A stretch of 64,000 nt of DNA from Roseateles puraquae. Its GTDB lineage: Bacteria; Pseudomonadota; Gammaproteobacteria; Burkholderiales; Burkholderiaceae_C. Shown here piece by piece: positions 29,867 to 39,433 of the stretch (positions are counted from its first letter, which is position 1; each line of letters opens with the position of its first letter). The notes under the pieces are model-generated. The model had not been told where the DNA came from. It searched no databases and worked only from the letters and a program-made list of their open reading frames with translations. The translations under genes were made by a program, and so were the position numbers. The DNA lies in NCBI RefSeq assembly GCF_002205845.1, contig NZ_NISI01000001.1, forward strand, positions 1,302,001 to 1,366,000. The letters are read 5' to 3'.

Positions 29867-30523
29867 ATGAGCACTCCCACCGCCAAGGCCGCCCCCGGCG
29901 CCAAGCTGCTGAACCCGACCGACCACGTGCTGGTCATGATCGACTTCCAGTCGCAGATGGCCTTCGCCACGCACTCCATCCCAATCATCGAACTGCGCAA
30001 CAACGCCTCGCTCGTGGCCCAGGCCGCGGCGGGCTTCAAGGTGCCGACCATCCTGACGACGGTGGCCGAGAAGAGCTTCTCCGGCCCGATGTTCGACGAG
30101 GTCACTGCGCCCTTCAACGGCCAGAAGATGCTGGACCGCACCTCCATGAACACCTGGGAGGACGTGGCCGTCATCCAGGAAATCAACCGCATCGCCAAGA
30201 AGCGCATCGTGCTGTCCGGCCTGTGGACGAGCGTGTGCATCGTCGGCCCGGCCCTCTCGGCGCTGGACCAGGGCTTCGAGGTCTACGTCATCACCGACGC
30301 CTGCGGCGACGTCTCCGCCGAGGCGCATGAGCGCGCCGTCACCCGCATGGTGCAGGCCGGTGCACAGCCCATCACCTCGCTGCAGTACCTGCTGGAGCTG
30401 CAACGCGACTGGGCACGCGGCGAGACCTACGACCTCACCACCGGCATCGCCAAGAAGGTGGGCGGGGGCTACGGCATCGGCGTGACCTACGCCAAGACGA
30501 TGTTTGGCGCCCACGAAGGCTGA
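29867..30523 (+). CDS. YcaC-like isochorismatase-family hydrolase
   Basis: 218 residues of the cysteine-hydrolase (isochorismatase-like) fold. The likely triad is Asp26 (LVMIDFQ), a Lys in FNGQKML (about 87) and Cys124 (TSVCIVGPAL). The sequence is closest in character to the YcaC type, whose natural substrate is unknown. The ATG at 29867 has an AAGGA SD. It follows catalase by 37 bases in the operon. No signal peptide. Confidence 0.87.
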   Translation: MSTPTAKAAPGAKLLNPTDHVLVMIDFQSQMAFATHSIPIIELRNNASLVAQAAAGFKVPTILTTVAEKSFSGPMFDEVTAPFNGQKMLDRTSMNTWEDVAVIQEINRIAKKRIVLSGLWTSVCIVGPALSALDQGFEVYVITDACGDVSAEAHERAVTRMVQAGAQPITSLQYLLELQRDWARGETYDLTTGIAKKVGGGYGIGVTYAKTMFGAHEG

Positions 30524-30550
30524 CCGCGCTTGCGCTGAAGGACACCGACG

Positions 30551-30832
30551 ATGAAGCCCTACCTCCTCTCCGCCGCGGTCGGCCTGCTCGTCGGCGTCAT
30601 CTATGCGCTGTTCAACGTGCGATCGCCGGCGCCGCCGGTGATCGCCCTCGTCGGCCTGCTGGGCATCCTGGCCGGGGAGCAGATCCCGCCGCTGGTCAAG
30701 CGCTGGCTGGCGCCGCAGGCCACCGAGACCTCCTGGCTGCACCACCAGGTCAAGCCCCACATGTTCGGCGAGCTGCCGCGCTGCGCCGACACAGTCGCCC
30801 CTCGCCCCGATCCGGAGAGCCGCCATGGCTGA
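30551..30832 (+). CDS. XapX domain small membrane protein
   Basis: 93 residues. The first 50 form the XapX (DUF1427) pattern: MKPYLLSAAVGLLVGVIYAL, then RSPAPPVIALVGLLGILAGEQ, two transmembrane helices. A hydrophilic tail follows. Function unknown; such proteins are often found beside hydrolase genes. Its end overlaps the amidohydrolase start by eight bases. Confidence 0.85.
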   Translation: MKPYLLSAAVGLLVGVIYALFNVRSPAPPVIALVGLLGILAGEQIPPLVKRWLAPQATETSWLHHQVKPHMFGELPRCADTVAPRPDPESRHG

Positions 30833-32723
30833 CGCCGCCCACCCCGACCTCATCCTGTTCAACGGCCGCTTCACGACGCTGAACCGCGCCCAGCCCGAAG
30901 CCACGGCTGTCGCCATCCGCGACGGCCGCTTCGCCGCCGTCGGCGCCCATGAAGACGTGCTTGCGCTGGCCGGCCCTGCCACGCGCCGCGTGGACCTGCA
31001 GGGCCGCCGCGCCCTGCCCGGCCTCATCGACAACCACCTGCACCTGATTCGCGGCGGCCTGAACTACAACCTCGAACTGCGCTGGGACGGAGTGAAGAGC
31101 CTCGCCGATGCGATGGCCATGCTCAAGGCCCAGGTGGACGTCACCCCGGCGCCGCAATGGGTGCGGGTGGTGGGCGGCTTCACGGAGCACCAGTTTGCCG
31201 AGAAGCGCCTGCCCACACTGGCCGAGCTGAACGCCGTGGCGCCCGACACGCCGGTGTTCATCCTGCATCTCTACGACCGCGCCCTGCTCAACGGCGCCGC
31301 GCTGCGTGCCGTGGGCTACACCAAGGACACGCCCGCCCCGCCGGGCAGCGAGATCGTGCGCGACACCGCTGGCAACCCGACCGGGCTGCTGCTGGCCAAG
31401 CCCAATGCCGCCATCCTCTACGCCACGCTGGCGCGCGGCCCCAAGCTGCCGCCCGACTACCAGCTCAACAGCACGCGCCACTTCATGCGCGAGCTCAACC
31501 GCCTGGGCGTCACCGGCGCGCTGGACGCCGGCGGCGGCTTCCAGAACTACCCCGAGGACTACGCCATCGTCCAGCAGCTCGCCGACGCCGGCCAGCTCAC
31601 GGTGCGCCTGGCCTACAACCTCTTCACGCAGAAGGCCAAGCAGGAGAAGGACGACTTCCTGCGCTGGACCAGCAGCGTCAAATACAAACAGGGCGACGAC
31701 TACTTCCGCCACAACGGCGCGGGCGAGATGCTGGTGTTCTCGGCTGCCGACTTCGAGGACTTCCGCGAGCCTCGCCCCGAGATGGCCGCCGCGATGGAGC
31801 CCGAGCTGGAGGAAGTCGTGCGCATCCTGGCCCAGAACAAGTGGCCCTGGCGCATGCACGCCACCTACGATGAGACCATCAGCCGGGCGCTCGACGTGTT
31901 CGAGACAGTGCACCGCGACACCCCCATCGACGGCCTGCACTGGTTCTTCGACCACGCCGAGACCATCTCCGAACGCTCCATGGACCGCATCGCGGCATTA
32001 GGCGGCGGGGTGGCCGTGCAGCATCGCATGGCCTACCAGGGCGAGTACTTCGTCGAGCGCTACGGCGCCCGCGCGGCCGAGGCCACACCGCCGGTCGCCA
32101 AGATGCTGGAAAAGGGCGTGCGCACCTCGGCTGGCACCGATGCCACCCGCGTCGCGTCTTACAACCCTTGGGTGTCGCTCGCCTGGCTCATCACCGGCAA
32201 GACCGTGGGCGGCCTGCAGATCACGCCCCAGCGCAACTGCCTGAGCCGCGAGGCCGCCCTGCGCATGTGGACGGAGAACGTCACCTGGTTCAGCAACGAA
32301 GAGGGCAAGAAGGGCCGCATCGAGGTGGGGCAGTACGCCGACCTCGTGGTGCCTGACCGCGACTTCTTCGCCTGCCCCGAGTCCGACATCGCCGACACGA
32401 CCGCGCTGCTGACGATGGTGGGGGGCCGCATCGTCTGGGGCGCCGGCCCGTTCGCGCCGCTGGACGAAGCCCCACCGCCGCCTGCCATGCCGGACTGGTC
32501 GCCCGTGCGCCGCTGGGGCGGCTATGGCGCCTGGGGTGCTTATCGCGAGAGCAGCGAGGCGCGTCCACCGCTGGATGCCGCCGCCCTGGCTGCCGCCTGT
32601 GCCTGCGCCAGCGCCTGCCAGGTACACGGCCACGCCCATGCGCAGGCCTGGGGCGCCAACGCACCGGTCAGTGACCACGCCGGCTTCTGGGGCGCGTTCG
32701 GCTGCGCCTGCTGGGCGGTGTGA
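30825..32723 (+). CDS. YtcJ-type metal-dependent amidohydrolase with a Cys/His-rich tail
   Basis: 632 residues of the amidohydrolase superfamily (YtcJ-like, amidohydrolase_3). The metal-binding HxH is in LIDNHLHLI (about residue 69), with later candidate ligands in HWFFDHAE and SAGTDATR. No signal peptide. After the catalytic domain comes an unusual tail (about residues 586-632) with CACASAC, HGHAHA and GCACW. A good SD (GGAG) precedes the ATG. The substrate is unknown; the family hydrolyses amides, formamides or cyclic imides. It is coupled to XapX upstream and DoxX downstream. Confidence 0.87.
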   Translation: MADAAHPDLILFNGRFTTLNRAQPEATAVAIRDGRFAAVGAHEDVLALAGPATRRVDLQGRRALPGLIDNHLHLIRGGLNYNLELRWDGVKSLADAMAMLKAQVDVTPAPQWVRVVGGFTEHQFAEKRLPTLAELNAVAPDTPVFILHLYDRALLNGAALRAVGYTKDTPAPPGSEIVRDTAGNPTGLLLAKPNAAILYATLARGPKLPPDYQLNSTRHFMRELNRLGVTGALDAGGGFQNYPEDYAIVQQLADAGQLTVRLAYNLFTQKAKQEKDDFLRWTSSVKYKQGDDYFRHNGAGEMLVFSAADFEDFREPRPEMAAAMEPELEEVVRILAQNKWPWRMHATYDETISRALDVFETVHRDTPIDGLHWFFDHAETISERSMDRIAALGGGVAVQHRMAYQGEYFVERYGARAAEATPPVAKMLEKGVRTSAGTDATRVASYNPWVSLAWLITGKTVGGLQITPQRNCLSREAALRMWTENVTWFSNEEGKKGRIEVGQYADLVVPDRDFFACPESDIADTTALLTMVGGRIVWGAGPFAPLDEAPPPPAMPDWSPVRRWGGYGAWGAYRESSEARPPLDAAALAAACACASACQVHGHAHAQAWGANAPVSDHAGFWGAFGCACWAV

Positions 32724-33118
32724 CGATGGCCCTGCGTCGCCTGCTGCACGGCCTGGCCTTGCTGGCCCTGTGCGCCGCCTACCTCGAAGGCGGCATCACC
32801 AAGCTGATGGACTTCGGCGGCGCGTTGGCCGAGATGCAGCACTTCGGGCTGGCGCCGGCCGCGCCGCTGGCCGTGGCGGTCATCGCGCTGGAACTGGGCG
32901 GTTCGGCCCTGGTGCTCAGCGGCCACCTCCGCTGGCTCGGCGCACTGGCGCTGGGCGCCTTCACGGTCGCGGCCAGCTTCATCGCGAATGACTTCTGGGC
33001 GATGAGCGGCCCGGACCGCATCTCTGCCATGCACGCCTTCTTCGAGCATCTGGGCCTGGCCGGTGGCTTTGCGTTGGTGGCCTGGCATGACCGGCTCGAA
33101 CCGGCGCCCGCCATATGA
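32720..33118 (+). CDS. DoxX-family membrane protein
   Basis: 132 residues with four hydrophobic segments typical of DoxX proteins, including GGITKLMDFGGALAEM near the N-terminus. DoxX-like proteins are small quinone- or redox-associated membrane proteins of mostly unknown role. A GTG at 32720 overlaps the amidohydrolase stop (GTGA); an ATG at 32726 is the alternative start. Its own stop overlaps the MFS gene start (ATGA at 33115). Confidence 0.85.
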   Translation: MTMALRRLLHGLALLALCAAYLEGGITKLMDFGGALAEMQHFGLAPAAPLAVAVIALELGGSALVLSGHLRWLGALALGAFTVAASFIANDFWAMSGPDRISAMHAFFEHLGLAGGFALVAWHDRLEPAPAI

Positions 33119-34722
33119 CTGCCACGAGTGACGACAGCGCCTTCGCCCCGCTGCGCGAGCGGGTGTTTGCGGTGCTGTGGCTGGCCACCGTGCTGGGCAA
33201 CGTGGGCAGTTTCATGCGTGACGTGGCCAGCGCTTGGTTGGCCACCGAGCTCAGCACCAGCCCCACGGCGGTTGCGGCCGTGCAGGCCGCCGCCGCGCTG
33301 CCGGTCTTCCTGTTCGCCATCCCGGCTGGCGTGCTGGCTGACATCCTCGACCGCCGCCGGCTGCTGATCGCGGTGCAGCTGCTGCTGGCCGGCGTCAGCG
33401 CCACGCTGATGCTGCTGGCGCACACCCAGCGGCTGGACATGACCTCGCTGCTGATGCTGACCTTCCTCGGCGGCACCGGCGCCGCGCTGATGGCGCCCAC
33501 CTGGCAGTCCATCGTGCCGGCGCTGGTGCCGAAGGCACAGCTTCGGTCTGCCGTGGCCCTGAACTCACTGGGCATCAATCTCTCCCGTGCCGTGGGCCCC
33601 GCAGCCGGCGGCCTGTTGCTGGCCGCCTTTGGCGCCGCCTTCACCTACGGTGTGGACCTGTTGACCTACGGGCTCGTCATCGCCGCGCTGCTGTGGTGGC
33701 GCCCACCCGCGGCGGCCGCCGACCCGCTGGCCGAGGTGTTCGGCGGGGCCCTGCGCACCGGCATGCGGCATGCGCTGGCCAATGCCAGCCTTCAACGCGT
33801 GCTGCTGCGCGCCGCCCTGTTCTTTGCACTCGCAAGCGCGCCCTGGGCCCTGCTGCCGTTGGTGGGCAAGCAGTTGCTGGGCAGCGGCGCGGCCTTCTAC
33901 GGCGTCATGCTGGGCGCGGTGGGCGTCGGCGCGATTGCCGGCGCGCTGCTGCTGCCGCGGCTGCGCCCCCATCTCGGGCCCGAGGGGCTGATGACAGGGG
34001 CTGCACTGGCCTGCGCGGCCGTGCTGCTCGTGCTGGCCAGTACGCCCGCGGCTGCCGTGGCGCTGGCCGTGTTGCTCGTGCTGGGCATGGCCTGGATCGT
34101 GGCCCTCACCACGCTGGGCGCCATCACTCAGGCGGTGTTGCCCAACTGGGTCCGCGGCCGCGGTCTGGCGGTCTATCTCACGGTATTCAATGGTGCGCTG
34201 GCCGGCGGCAGCCTGGCCTGGGGTGCCACGGCCCAGCGCCTGGGCCTGGTGGCAGCGCTCGTGGTGGCTTCTGCCTTGCTGGCGCTGGGCGCCCTGATGA
34301 CCCGCCGCTGGCCGCTGCCGGCTGGCGAGGACGTGCTCGATCCCGCCCATGCCTGGCCGGAGCCGACGCTGGCCGCGCCGGTGGCCGTAGAACGTGGGCC
34401 GGTGCTGGTGCTGGTGACCTACCACATCGACCCGACGGACCGCCGTGCCGCCCGCACCCTGCTGCAACAACTCGCCGAGCACCGCCGGGGCGACGGCGCC
34501 AGCGGCTGGGGCGTGACCGAGGACACGGCCGACCCCACCTTGCTGGTGGAGTGGTTCACCCTGCCCTCCTGGCAGGAACACCTGCGCCAGCACCACCGCA
34601 CCAGCCACGCCGCGGCGGGCCTGCAGGCCCGCCTGCGCGAGTTGCACCGCGCCCCCGAACCACCGGCAGTGCGCCACCTGCTGACCCTCCATCCCCACGA
34701 CCTCCACGAAGGACCGCCATGA
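33115..34722 (+). CDS. MFS exporter of the MFS_3/EntS type with a C-terminal soluble domain
   Basis: 535 residues. The first 405 or so form a 12-helix major facilitator transporter of the family that includes enterobactin exporter EntS and transmembrane secretion effectors. Residues from about 425 form a soluble domain resembling an antibiotic-biosynthesis-monooxygenase (dimeric alpha-beta) fold, starting VLVLVTYHIDPTDRRAA. This extension is known in part of the family. The substrate is unknown. It is coupled by ATGA overlaps to DoxX upstream and dps downstream. Confidence 0.87.
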   Translation: MTATSDDSAFAPLRERVFAVLWLATVLGNVGSFMRDVASAWLATELSTSPTAVAAVQAAAALPVFLFAIPAGVLADILDRRRLLIAVQLLLAGVSATLMLLAHTQRLDMTSLLMLTFLGGTGAALMAPTWQSIVPALVPKAQLRSAVALNSLGINLSRAVGPAAGGLLLAAFGAAFTYGVDLLTYGLVIAALLWWRPPAAAADPLAEVFGGALRTGMRHALANASLQRVLLRAALFFALASAPWALLPLVGKQLLGSGAAFYGVMLGAVGVGAIAGALLLPRLRPHLGPEGLMTGAALACAAVLLVLASTPAAAVALAVLLVLGMAWIVALTTLGAITQAVLPNWVRGRGLAVYLTVFNGALAGGSLAWGATAQRLGLVAALVVASALLALGALMTRRWPLPAGEDVLDPAHAWPEPTLAAPVAVERGPVLVLVTYHIDPTDRRAARTLLQQLAEHRRGDGASGWGVTEDTADPTLLVEWFTLPSWQEHLRQHHRTSHAAAGLQARLRELHRAPEPPAVRHLLTLHPHDLHEGPP

Positions 34723-35234
34723 AAGACGTCGCTACCGCCCGCCGCCACCGCCGTGCCCCCCTGGCCACGCCAGGGTCGCTCGGCGCCGAAGCCCGCCACG
34801 AACTCGGGGCCGCCCTGAACCAGTTGCTGGCCGACGTGTGGGCGCTGTACCTCAAGACCAAGAACTTCCACTGGCATATGTGGGGGCCGTCCTTCCCAAG
34901 CTATCACGCGCTGCTGGATGACCAGTCCACCCAGCTCTTCGCAATGACCGACGCGATTGCAGAACGGGTGCGCAAGCTCGGCGGCAACACGCTGCGCTCG
35001 ATCGGCCACATCGCACGGCTGCAACGCTTGGCGGACAACGATGCCGACCTGGTGCAGCCCAGCGGCATGCTCGCCGAACTCTGCGAGGACAACCGCCGCC
35101 TGGCCGACTGGTTGCGCGCAGTGCACAACCTCTGCGACGGCCACGGCGACGTGGCCACCGCCAGCCTGGTGGAGAACTGGCTGGAGGAGGCTGAACAGCG
35201 CGTGTGGTTCCTGTTCGAGTCTGGCCGGCACTGA
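34719..35234 (+). CDS. dps: DNA-protection during starvation protein Dps
   Basis: 171 residues of the ferritin-like Dps family. It binds DNA and oxidises Fe(II) with H2O2, limiting Fenton damage. All five ferroxidase ligands seem present: His in NFHWHMWG, His and Asp in SYHALLDDQ, and Asp and Glu in MTDAIAER. A basic N-terminal tail (ARRHRRAP) could bind DNA. It starts by ATGA overlap with the exporter gene, an unusual operon position for dps, and shares the H2O2 theme with catalase. Confidence 0.95.
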   Translation: MKDVATARRHRRAPLATPGSLGAEARHELGAALNQLLADVWALYLKTKNFHWHMWGPSFPSYHALLDDQSTQLFAMTDAIAERVRKLGGNTLRSIGHIARLQRLADNDADLVQPSGMLAELCEDNRRLADWLRAVHNLCDGHGDVATASLVENWLEEAEQRVWFLFESGRH

Positions 35235-35245
35235 AGGACGAGACC

Positions 35246-35494
35246 ATGCAACCTGGCCATCACCGCCTGCAAGAGCTTTTCGAACAGCTCGGGCTTCCGT
35301 CCGCGCCGGAGGCCATTGATGCCTTCATCACTCGGCACCGGCCGACATCGCTGGGCTGCGCTCTGCCCGATGCGCCCGTCTGGACACCCGCACAGGCCAG
35401 CTTTCTGCGTGAAGCCATCGCCGCCGATGCCGACTGGGCGCTGCCGGCCGAGTGGCTGGGCCAGGCGCTGTGCCAGCCACTGCCCGAGGGCTGA
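35246..35494 (+). CDS. DUF2789 family protein
   Basis: 82 residues. It begins MQPGHHRLQELFEQLGLPS and contains APVWTPAQASFLREAI and DADWALPAEWL, matching the DUF2789 pattern. Function unknown. The frame opens upstream at 35204, within dps; the ATG at 35246 follows an SD-like AAGGA. It is the last gene of the operon and converges on the NmrA-like gene across a GCAGGC/GCCTGC hairpin (35498-35514). Confidence 0.8.
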   Translation: MQPGHHRLQELFEQLGLPSAPEAIDAFITRHRPTSLGCALPDAPVWTPAQASFLREAIAADADWALPAEWLGQALCQPLPEG

Positions 35495-35505
35495 AGCGCA
35501 GGCAC

Positions 35506-36438
35506 CTAGCCTGCCAGTTGGCGCAGCACCTCAACCCGCGACTGGGCCCACTGTGCAAAGCCCTGCAACCCAGGGTGCAGCGCGCAAGCCACCTCGGGCG
35601 CACGCACGGCGCAGTAGGCCGCCTCCTCGCGCTGCTGCCAGGCAAACATGCGGGACAGCTCGGCTGCGCCCGGGAAGGGCTGCCGGCCGAAGTCCTCCAC
35701 GCTGACGGCGCGGTAGTGCACGGGTTCACCCAGCACCTGGGTCAGCACCTGGGCCATCTGAGCGCCGGTCAACTGCTCGGCAGCCAGGCCGACACGCTCG
35801 CCCACCGCGCGTTCGCCCTGCACGAACAGCGCGGCGATGCAATGCCCGATGTCCTCGGCGGCGATCCCGCACAGCCGGGACTCCCCCAGCGGCAGCGACC
35901 ATTGCAGCGCACCGCGCGCGTCACGCAGCGGATGCAGCCCGAGGTGGATGAAGTTGTCCCAGTAGAACGACGGCAGCACGTAAGTGGTGGGCAAGCCCTG
36001 GAAGCAGGCATCGGCCTGCCCCTTGGCATCCATCGGCGGCACGCGCCAGGGCCCGCCGTCGGGCCGCGTGTCTTCCTGCGTGGACCAGATCACATGTCTC
36101 ACCGACGCCCGGGTGGCGGCCGCGGCGATCAGCGTCGCCTGGCGCAGTTCACGCTCCGGGCTGAAGTGAGCCCAGAAATCGGTGATCGCGAAGAGGCCGT
36201 CGATGCCGGCGAGGGCGGCATCCAGCGTGCCCGGGCGGTCGAGATCGGCGTGCATGACATCGGCCCCCGCCTGCGCCAGCGCTCGGGCCGCACGGGCGGT
36301 GGGCTGCCGGGTCAGGGCTCGCACCCGAAAGCGCTGCCAGGGGTCCCGCAACAGCGCACGCACCAGGCCGCCGCCTTGGGCGCCGGTGGCGCCGATGACG
36401 GCGATGACCGGACGGGTCCGGGACACGAGCCGGGTCAT
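35506..36438 (-). CDS. NmrA-like NAD(P)-binding protein
   Basis: 310 residues. The Rossmann motif AVIGATGAQGGGLVRALL lies near the N-terminus, with the NmrA-type pattern continuing (VMHADLDRPGTLDAAL, VRHVIWSTQED). Such proteins are NAD(P)-binding sensors or atypical reductases. The open frame runs to 36564; the ATG at 36438 is chosen because it starts MTRLVSRTRPVIAVIG. This ATG has no SD but overlaps the stop of a 16-codon reading frame that does. It lies downstream of the LAL regulator gene on the same strand. Confidence 0.85.
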   Translation of the reverse strand: MTRLVSRTRPVIAVIGATGAQGGGLVRALLRDPWQRFRVRALTRQPTARAARALAQAGADVMHADLDRPGTLDAALAGIDGLFAITDFWAHFSPERELRQATLIAAAATRASVRHVIWSTQEDTRPDGGPWRVPPMDAKGQADACFQGLPTTYVLPSFYWDNFIHLGLHPLRDARGALQWSLPLGESRLCGIAAEDIGHCIAALFVQGERAVGERVGLAAEQLTGAQMAQVLTQVLGEPVHYRAVSVEDFGRQPFPGAAELSRMFAWQQREEAAYCAVRAPEVACALHPGLQGFAQWAQSRVEVLRQLAG

Positions 36439-36485
36439 GAGGTGGCAGCCCCGGGGAGCAGAAGGAGAGCGTTGACGAGGGACAT
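36435..36485 (-). CDS. Putative 16-residue leader peptide coupled to the NmrA-like gene
   Basis: An ATG at 36485 is preceded by GGAG five bases upstream and encodes MSLVNALLLLPGAATS. Its TGA overlaps the ATG of the NmrA-like gene (ATGA). The downstream gene has no SD of its own, so this frame may load ribosomes for it. It is too short to be proven coding from sequence. Confidence 0.35.
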   Translation of the reverse strand: MSLVNALLLLPGAATS

Positions 36486-36584
36486 GCGGACTCCGGCAGT
36501 GGCGGTCAGGATGACCGTCATGGTCCGCGTCGAAGGCCTTGCGCGCATCGCTCCTTGGAGCCATGCCCGCTTGTGCAGGACGGC

Positions 36585-39332
36585 TCAGCGCCGGTGCCAG
36601 CAGGCGGCGGCCTGGGTGCGGCTGTCCACCGCAAGCTTGGTCAGGATGTTGGCCACGTGGCGCTTGACGGTGTGCAAGCTCAGGTCGAGCGCCCGGGCGA
36701 TGAGCTTGTTGCTCTGCCCCTCGGCCAGCAGCGCCAGCACTTCGCGCTCCCGTTCGGTGAGGCTCGCCAGCAGGCCCGACACGTCGCCCGCGTCGTCGGC
36801 GCTGGCCGCTGCCGCTGCTTCAGCCGGCACCGGTCTGCGGCCCGGCAGCCCTGACCATGGCGCGATGCGCGCGAGAAGCCCGGCGATGCCCGGCCGGTCG
36901 AGCCAGTGATCAGGCGTCAGGGCGAGCAGGGGCTCGCGCATGGCGGGCGGCGCGAGCAGCCATGCGCCCACGGTGTCGGTGCGCAGGCAGTCCTGCCACA
37001 CGGCCTCGAGCAGGCCCAGGGCTGCGGATTGCCGGTCCTGCCGCCAATGCAGCCAGGCCAGGTCGAGCCGAGGGTCACCGGTCTGGGAGCTCACGCGGCA
37101 CTGTGCATAGCCCTGGACTGCCGCCTGCAGCAGGTGTTCGGCTTCTGCCCATTGCTCGCGCAGCAGGGCCAGGCGTCCCAGCATGGCCAGCCGTCCGCCT
37201 TCGACGAAGGGCCATTCCGATGCGCTGCGCGGCAGCCGCATGGCGGGCTCCAGCCGCCCCAGACCGTCAGCGTCCCCCGCGCACCACAACAGCCGCGCCG
37301 CGCGGAACTGGATGGGCCGCTTCCAGCTGGCCTCCAGGCCGTCGAGTGGGGGCTGGAGCACCGCGTCGACCGCACGCTCGATGCGCTGCCTCGCCTTGAC
37401 CAGATCGCCCTCCAGCAGGCCTTGCATCTCGCGGCTCTCGAACGCGTCGAGCCAGGTGGCCGGCAGATGATGCAGTTGGTCGCGCACGCGGATCTGCTGT
37501 TCCAGGCGCGCGGTGAAGGCTGCACGGTCGCCGTGCCAGAACTCCGGCCAGGCGGTGCTCGCCTGCATCAACACCTGCCAGTGCACCGGCCCGCGCGCCG
37601 CAGCGCGAGCGCAGGCCTCGCGCAGTCGCCGCCACAAGTCCTGCGTGCCCGGGATGTCGTAGAAGAAGTCGTTGTAGAGATCGTTGATGGCGGGCACGAG
37701 CAAGTCGGGCCGATGCCGGGCCACCGCGTCCTCCACGCCTTCGACCAGCGTCTGCAACGCGGGCAGGAACTCCCGGGTGCTCGCCCGCGCCCCGGCCTCC
37801 CAGCAGCGCACGCCGGCCAGCGCCAACTGCGAGCGTTCATCGGCGGGCAGGCCCTCGCATTCGGCCAGCAGCCGGGCCGACACATCCAGCGCGCCCAGCG
37901 AGTTGTGCGCGCGCGCCCGCAGCACGAGCACCGCATGCAGCCGGCACCGGTCGTCATGCGTGCCACGGGCGCGGTAGCCCTCCTGGGCGCGCTGCAGATG
38001 CACGTCGGCCTGCGCGTACTGGTAGCTGGCCCAGGCGCAGTGCCCGAGGAGCTCCTGCAGCTCGGGGTGATCGACCAGGGCCGGCTCAGGGAGCTGACCG
38101 AGCCAGCGCTGCACCGTTTGGTGGGCGCCCTCGGCCAACAGCCCGGGCGCCGCCTGGAGGATGCGCGCGATCGCGCCCTCCCAGTGCTGTGCGGCCAGCA
38201 GATGCGGGACGGCGCGCGCCGTCGCGGGCTCAACGGCCGCCGCGCGGGCGTGCAGCGCCTGGGCAAGGCCCGGCTCGCGTCGCTCGAGCTCACGCTGCAG
38301 GAAGTCGCGGAACAGGTCATGGAAGCGCAGCACCGGCACGGCCTCATCCAGCGCGCTCAGGAAGAGCTGGCGGCGGTACAGGCTCTCCAGCACCTGGCCG
38401 GCATCGACACGCGCCGTGACGGCTTCGCACAGCGCCGGGTTCAGCTCCGGCAGCACCGAACACTGCAGCACGAAGTCTTGCAGGCCGACCGGCAGCTCGC
38501 CCAGCACTTCCTGGGCGAAATAGTCGAACAAATGACGGTGCGCTGCCGGTCCGATCAGCGTCGGCACCCCAGCCTGGTCGCGCGCATGCCCCAACAGCAA
38601 CTGCAGCCCGGCGGGCCAACCATGCGTTCGTGCCAGCGCCGCCTGGAGCTGTTCGTCCGACACACGTGCCAGGCCGCGAAGCTCACGCAGCGCAGCCGCG
38701 GCTGCCGCATCGAACTGCAAATCCTCGAAGCCCAGTTCAACCAGTTCTCCTGCCGCGCGCCAACGCGGCAGCGACAGAGCTGGCGCCACCCGGCTGCCGA
38801 CGAGAAGACAGGCTTCGGGCGGCAGTCGGTCGACAAAGGCGTCCAGCAGCGCCATCGCGCCGCTGTCGGTGACGTGGTGCAGGTCGTCCAGGACCAGGGC
38901 CACGCTTCGGCCCTGCCGCCCTGCCAACGCATTGAGCAGGGGGCCCAGCGCCGCGCGTGCCTGTGGGCCGGCATCCTGCAGCTGCGCCAGCCAAGCGGCC
39001 GGCGGCAGCGACCATGGCAGACCCAAGGGCGCGAGCGCGGCGCAGACGGCAGCGAACAGGCGGTTGGCGTCGTTGTCTTCCGAGTCGAGCGCCACCCACA
39101 CCACATCCACCGGCTGCCAACGCGCCAAGGCCTCGGTCAGCTGCACCAGCAGCGTCGTCTTGCCAAAGCCAGCAGGCGCCTGCACCAGCACCAGGCGGGC
39201 CTCCCGCGCCGGCAGCACCGCGCGTTCGATCACCGCCTCGCGCAGCACCGTGTCGCGCCGGAGCCGAGGCACGCGGAACTTGGTCAGCGGGACGGCAGCG
39301 ACAGGTTCGGCGGCAGTGGCGGACGTGTGCAT
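36585..39332 (-). CDS. MalT-type LAL transcriptional activator (large ATP-binding LuxR)
   Basis: 915 residues. An N-terminal STAND ATPase has Walker [10 protein letters not shown] (about 52-60) and Walker [12 protein letters not shown] near 150. A long helical repeat region senses the inducer or partner. A C-terminal LuxR HTH includes [25 protein letters not shown]. MalT-like proteins multimerise with ATP and an inducer. The frame opens at 39437, but the methionine at 39332 has an SD (GGAG) and starts the family-like region. TAGAAT (minus strand, 39403-39408) may be its -10. The target is unknown; the adjacent NmrA gene and stress operon are candidates. Confidence 0.9.
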   Translation of the reverse strand: MHTSATAAEPVAAVPLTKFRVPRLRRDTVLREAVIERAVLPAREARLVLVQAPAGFGKTTLLVQLTEALARWQPVDVVWVALDSEDNDANRLFAAVCAALAPLGLPWSLPPAAWLAQLQDAGPQARAALGPLLNALAGRQGRSVALVLDDLHHVTDSGAMALLDAFVDRLPPEACLLVGSRVAPALSLPRWRAAGELVELGFEDLQFDAAAAAALRELRGLARVSDEQLQAALARTHGWPAGLQLLLGHARDQAGVPTLIGPAAHRHLFDYFAQEVLGELPVGLQDFVLQCSVLPELNPALCEAVTARVDAGQVLESLYRRQLFLSALDEAVPVLRFHDLFRDFLQRELERREPGLAQALHARAAAVEPATARAVPHLLAAQHWEGAIARILQAAPGLLAEGAHQTVQRWLGQLPEPALVDHPELQELLGHCAWASYQYAQADVHLQRAQEGYRARGTHDDRCRLHAVLVLRARAHNSLGALDVSARLLAECEGLPADERSQLALAGVRCWEAGARASTREFLPALQTLVEGVEDAVARHRPDLLVPAINDLYNDFFYDIPGTQDLWRRLREACARAAARGPVHWQVLMQASTAWPEFWHGDRAAFTARLEQQIRVRDQLHHLPATWLDAFESREMQGLLEGDLVKARQRIERAVDAVLQPPLDGLEASWKRPIQFRAARLLWCAGDADGLGRLEPAMRLPRSASEWPFVEGGRLAMLGRLALLREQWAEAEHLLQAAVQGYAQCRVSSQTGDPRLDLAWLHWRQDRQSAALGLLEAVWQDCLRTDTVGAWLLAPPAMREPLLALTPDHWLDRPGIAGLLARIAPWSGLPGRRPVPAEAAAAASADDAGDVSGLLASLTEREREVLALLAEGQSNKLIARALDLSLHTVKRHVANILTKLAVDSRTQAAACWHRR

Positions 39333-39433
39333 GCGCGGTCTCCGGGAGGGCGGGCGAACGGTGGCCATCCGGGGGGCGACCTGCCCCCCATGGACGGGCG
39401 CGATTCTAGGAAGCACAGCGCCCACCTGCACCC

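Noticed and set aside
36439-36564. N-terminal extension of the NmrA-like protein
   Set aside because: The extra 42 residues are His/Pro/Arg-rich and unlike the family; the Rossmann motif falls at the expected position with the start at 36438.
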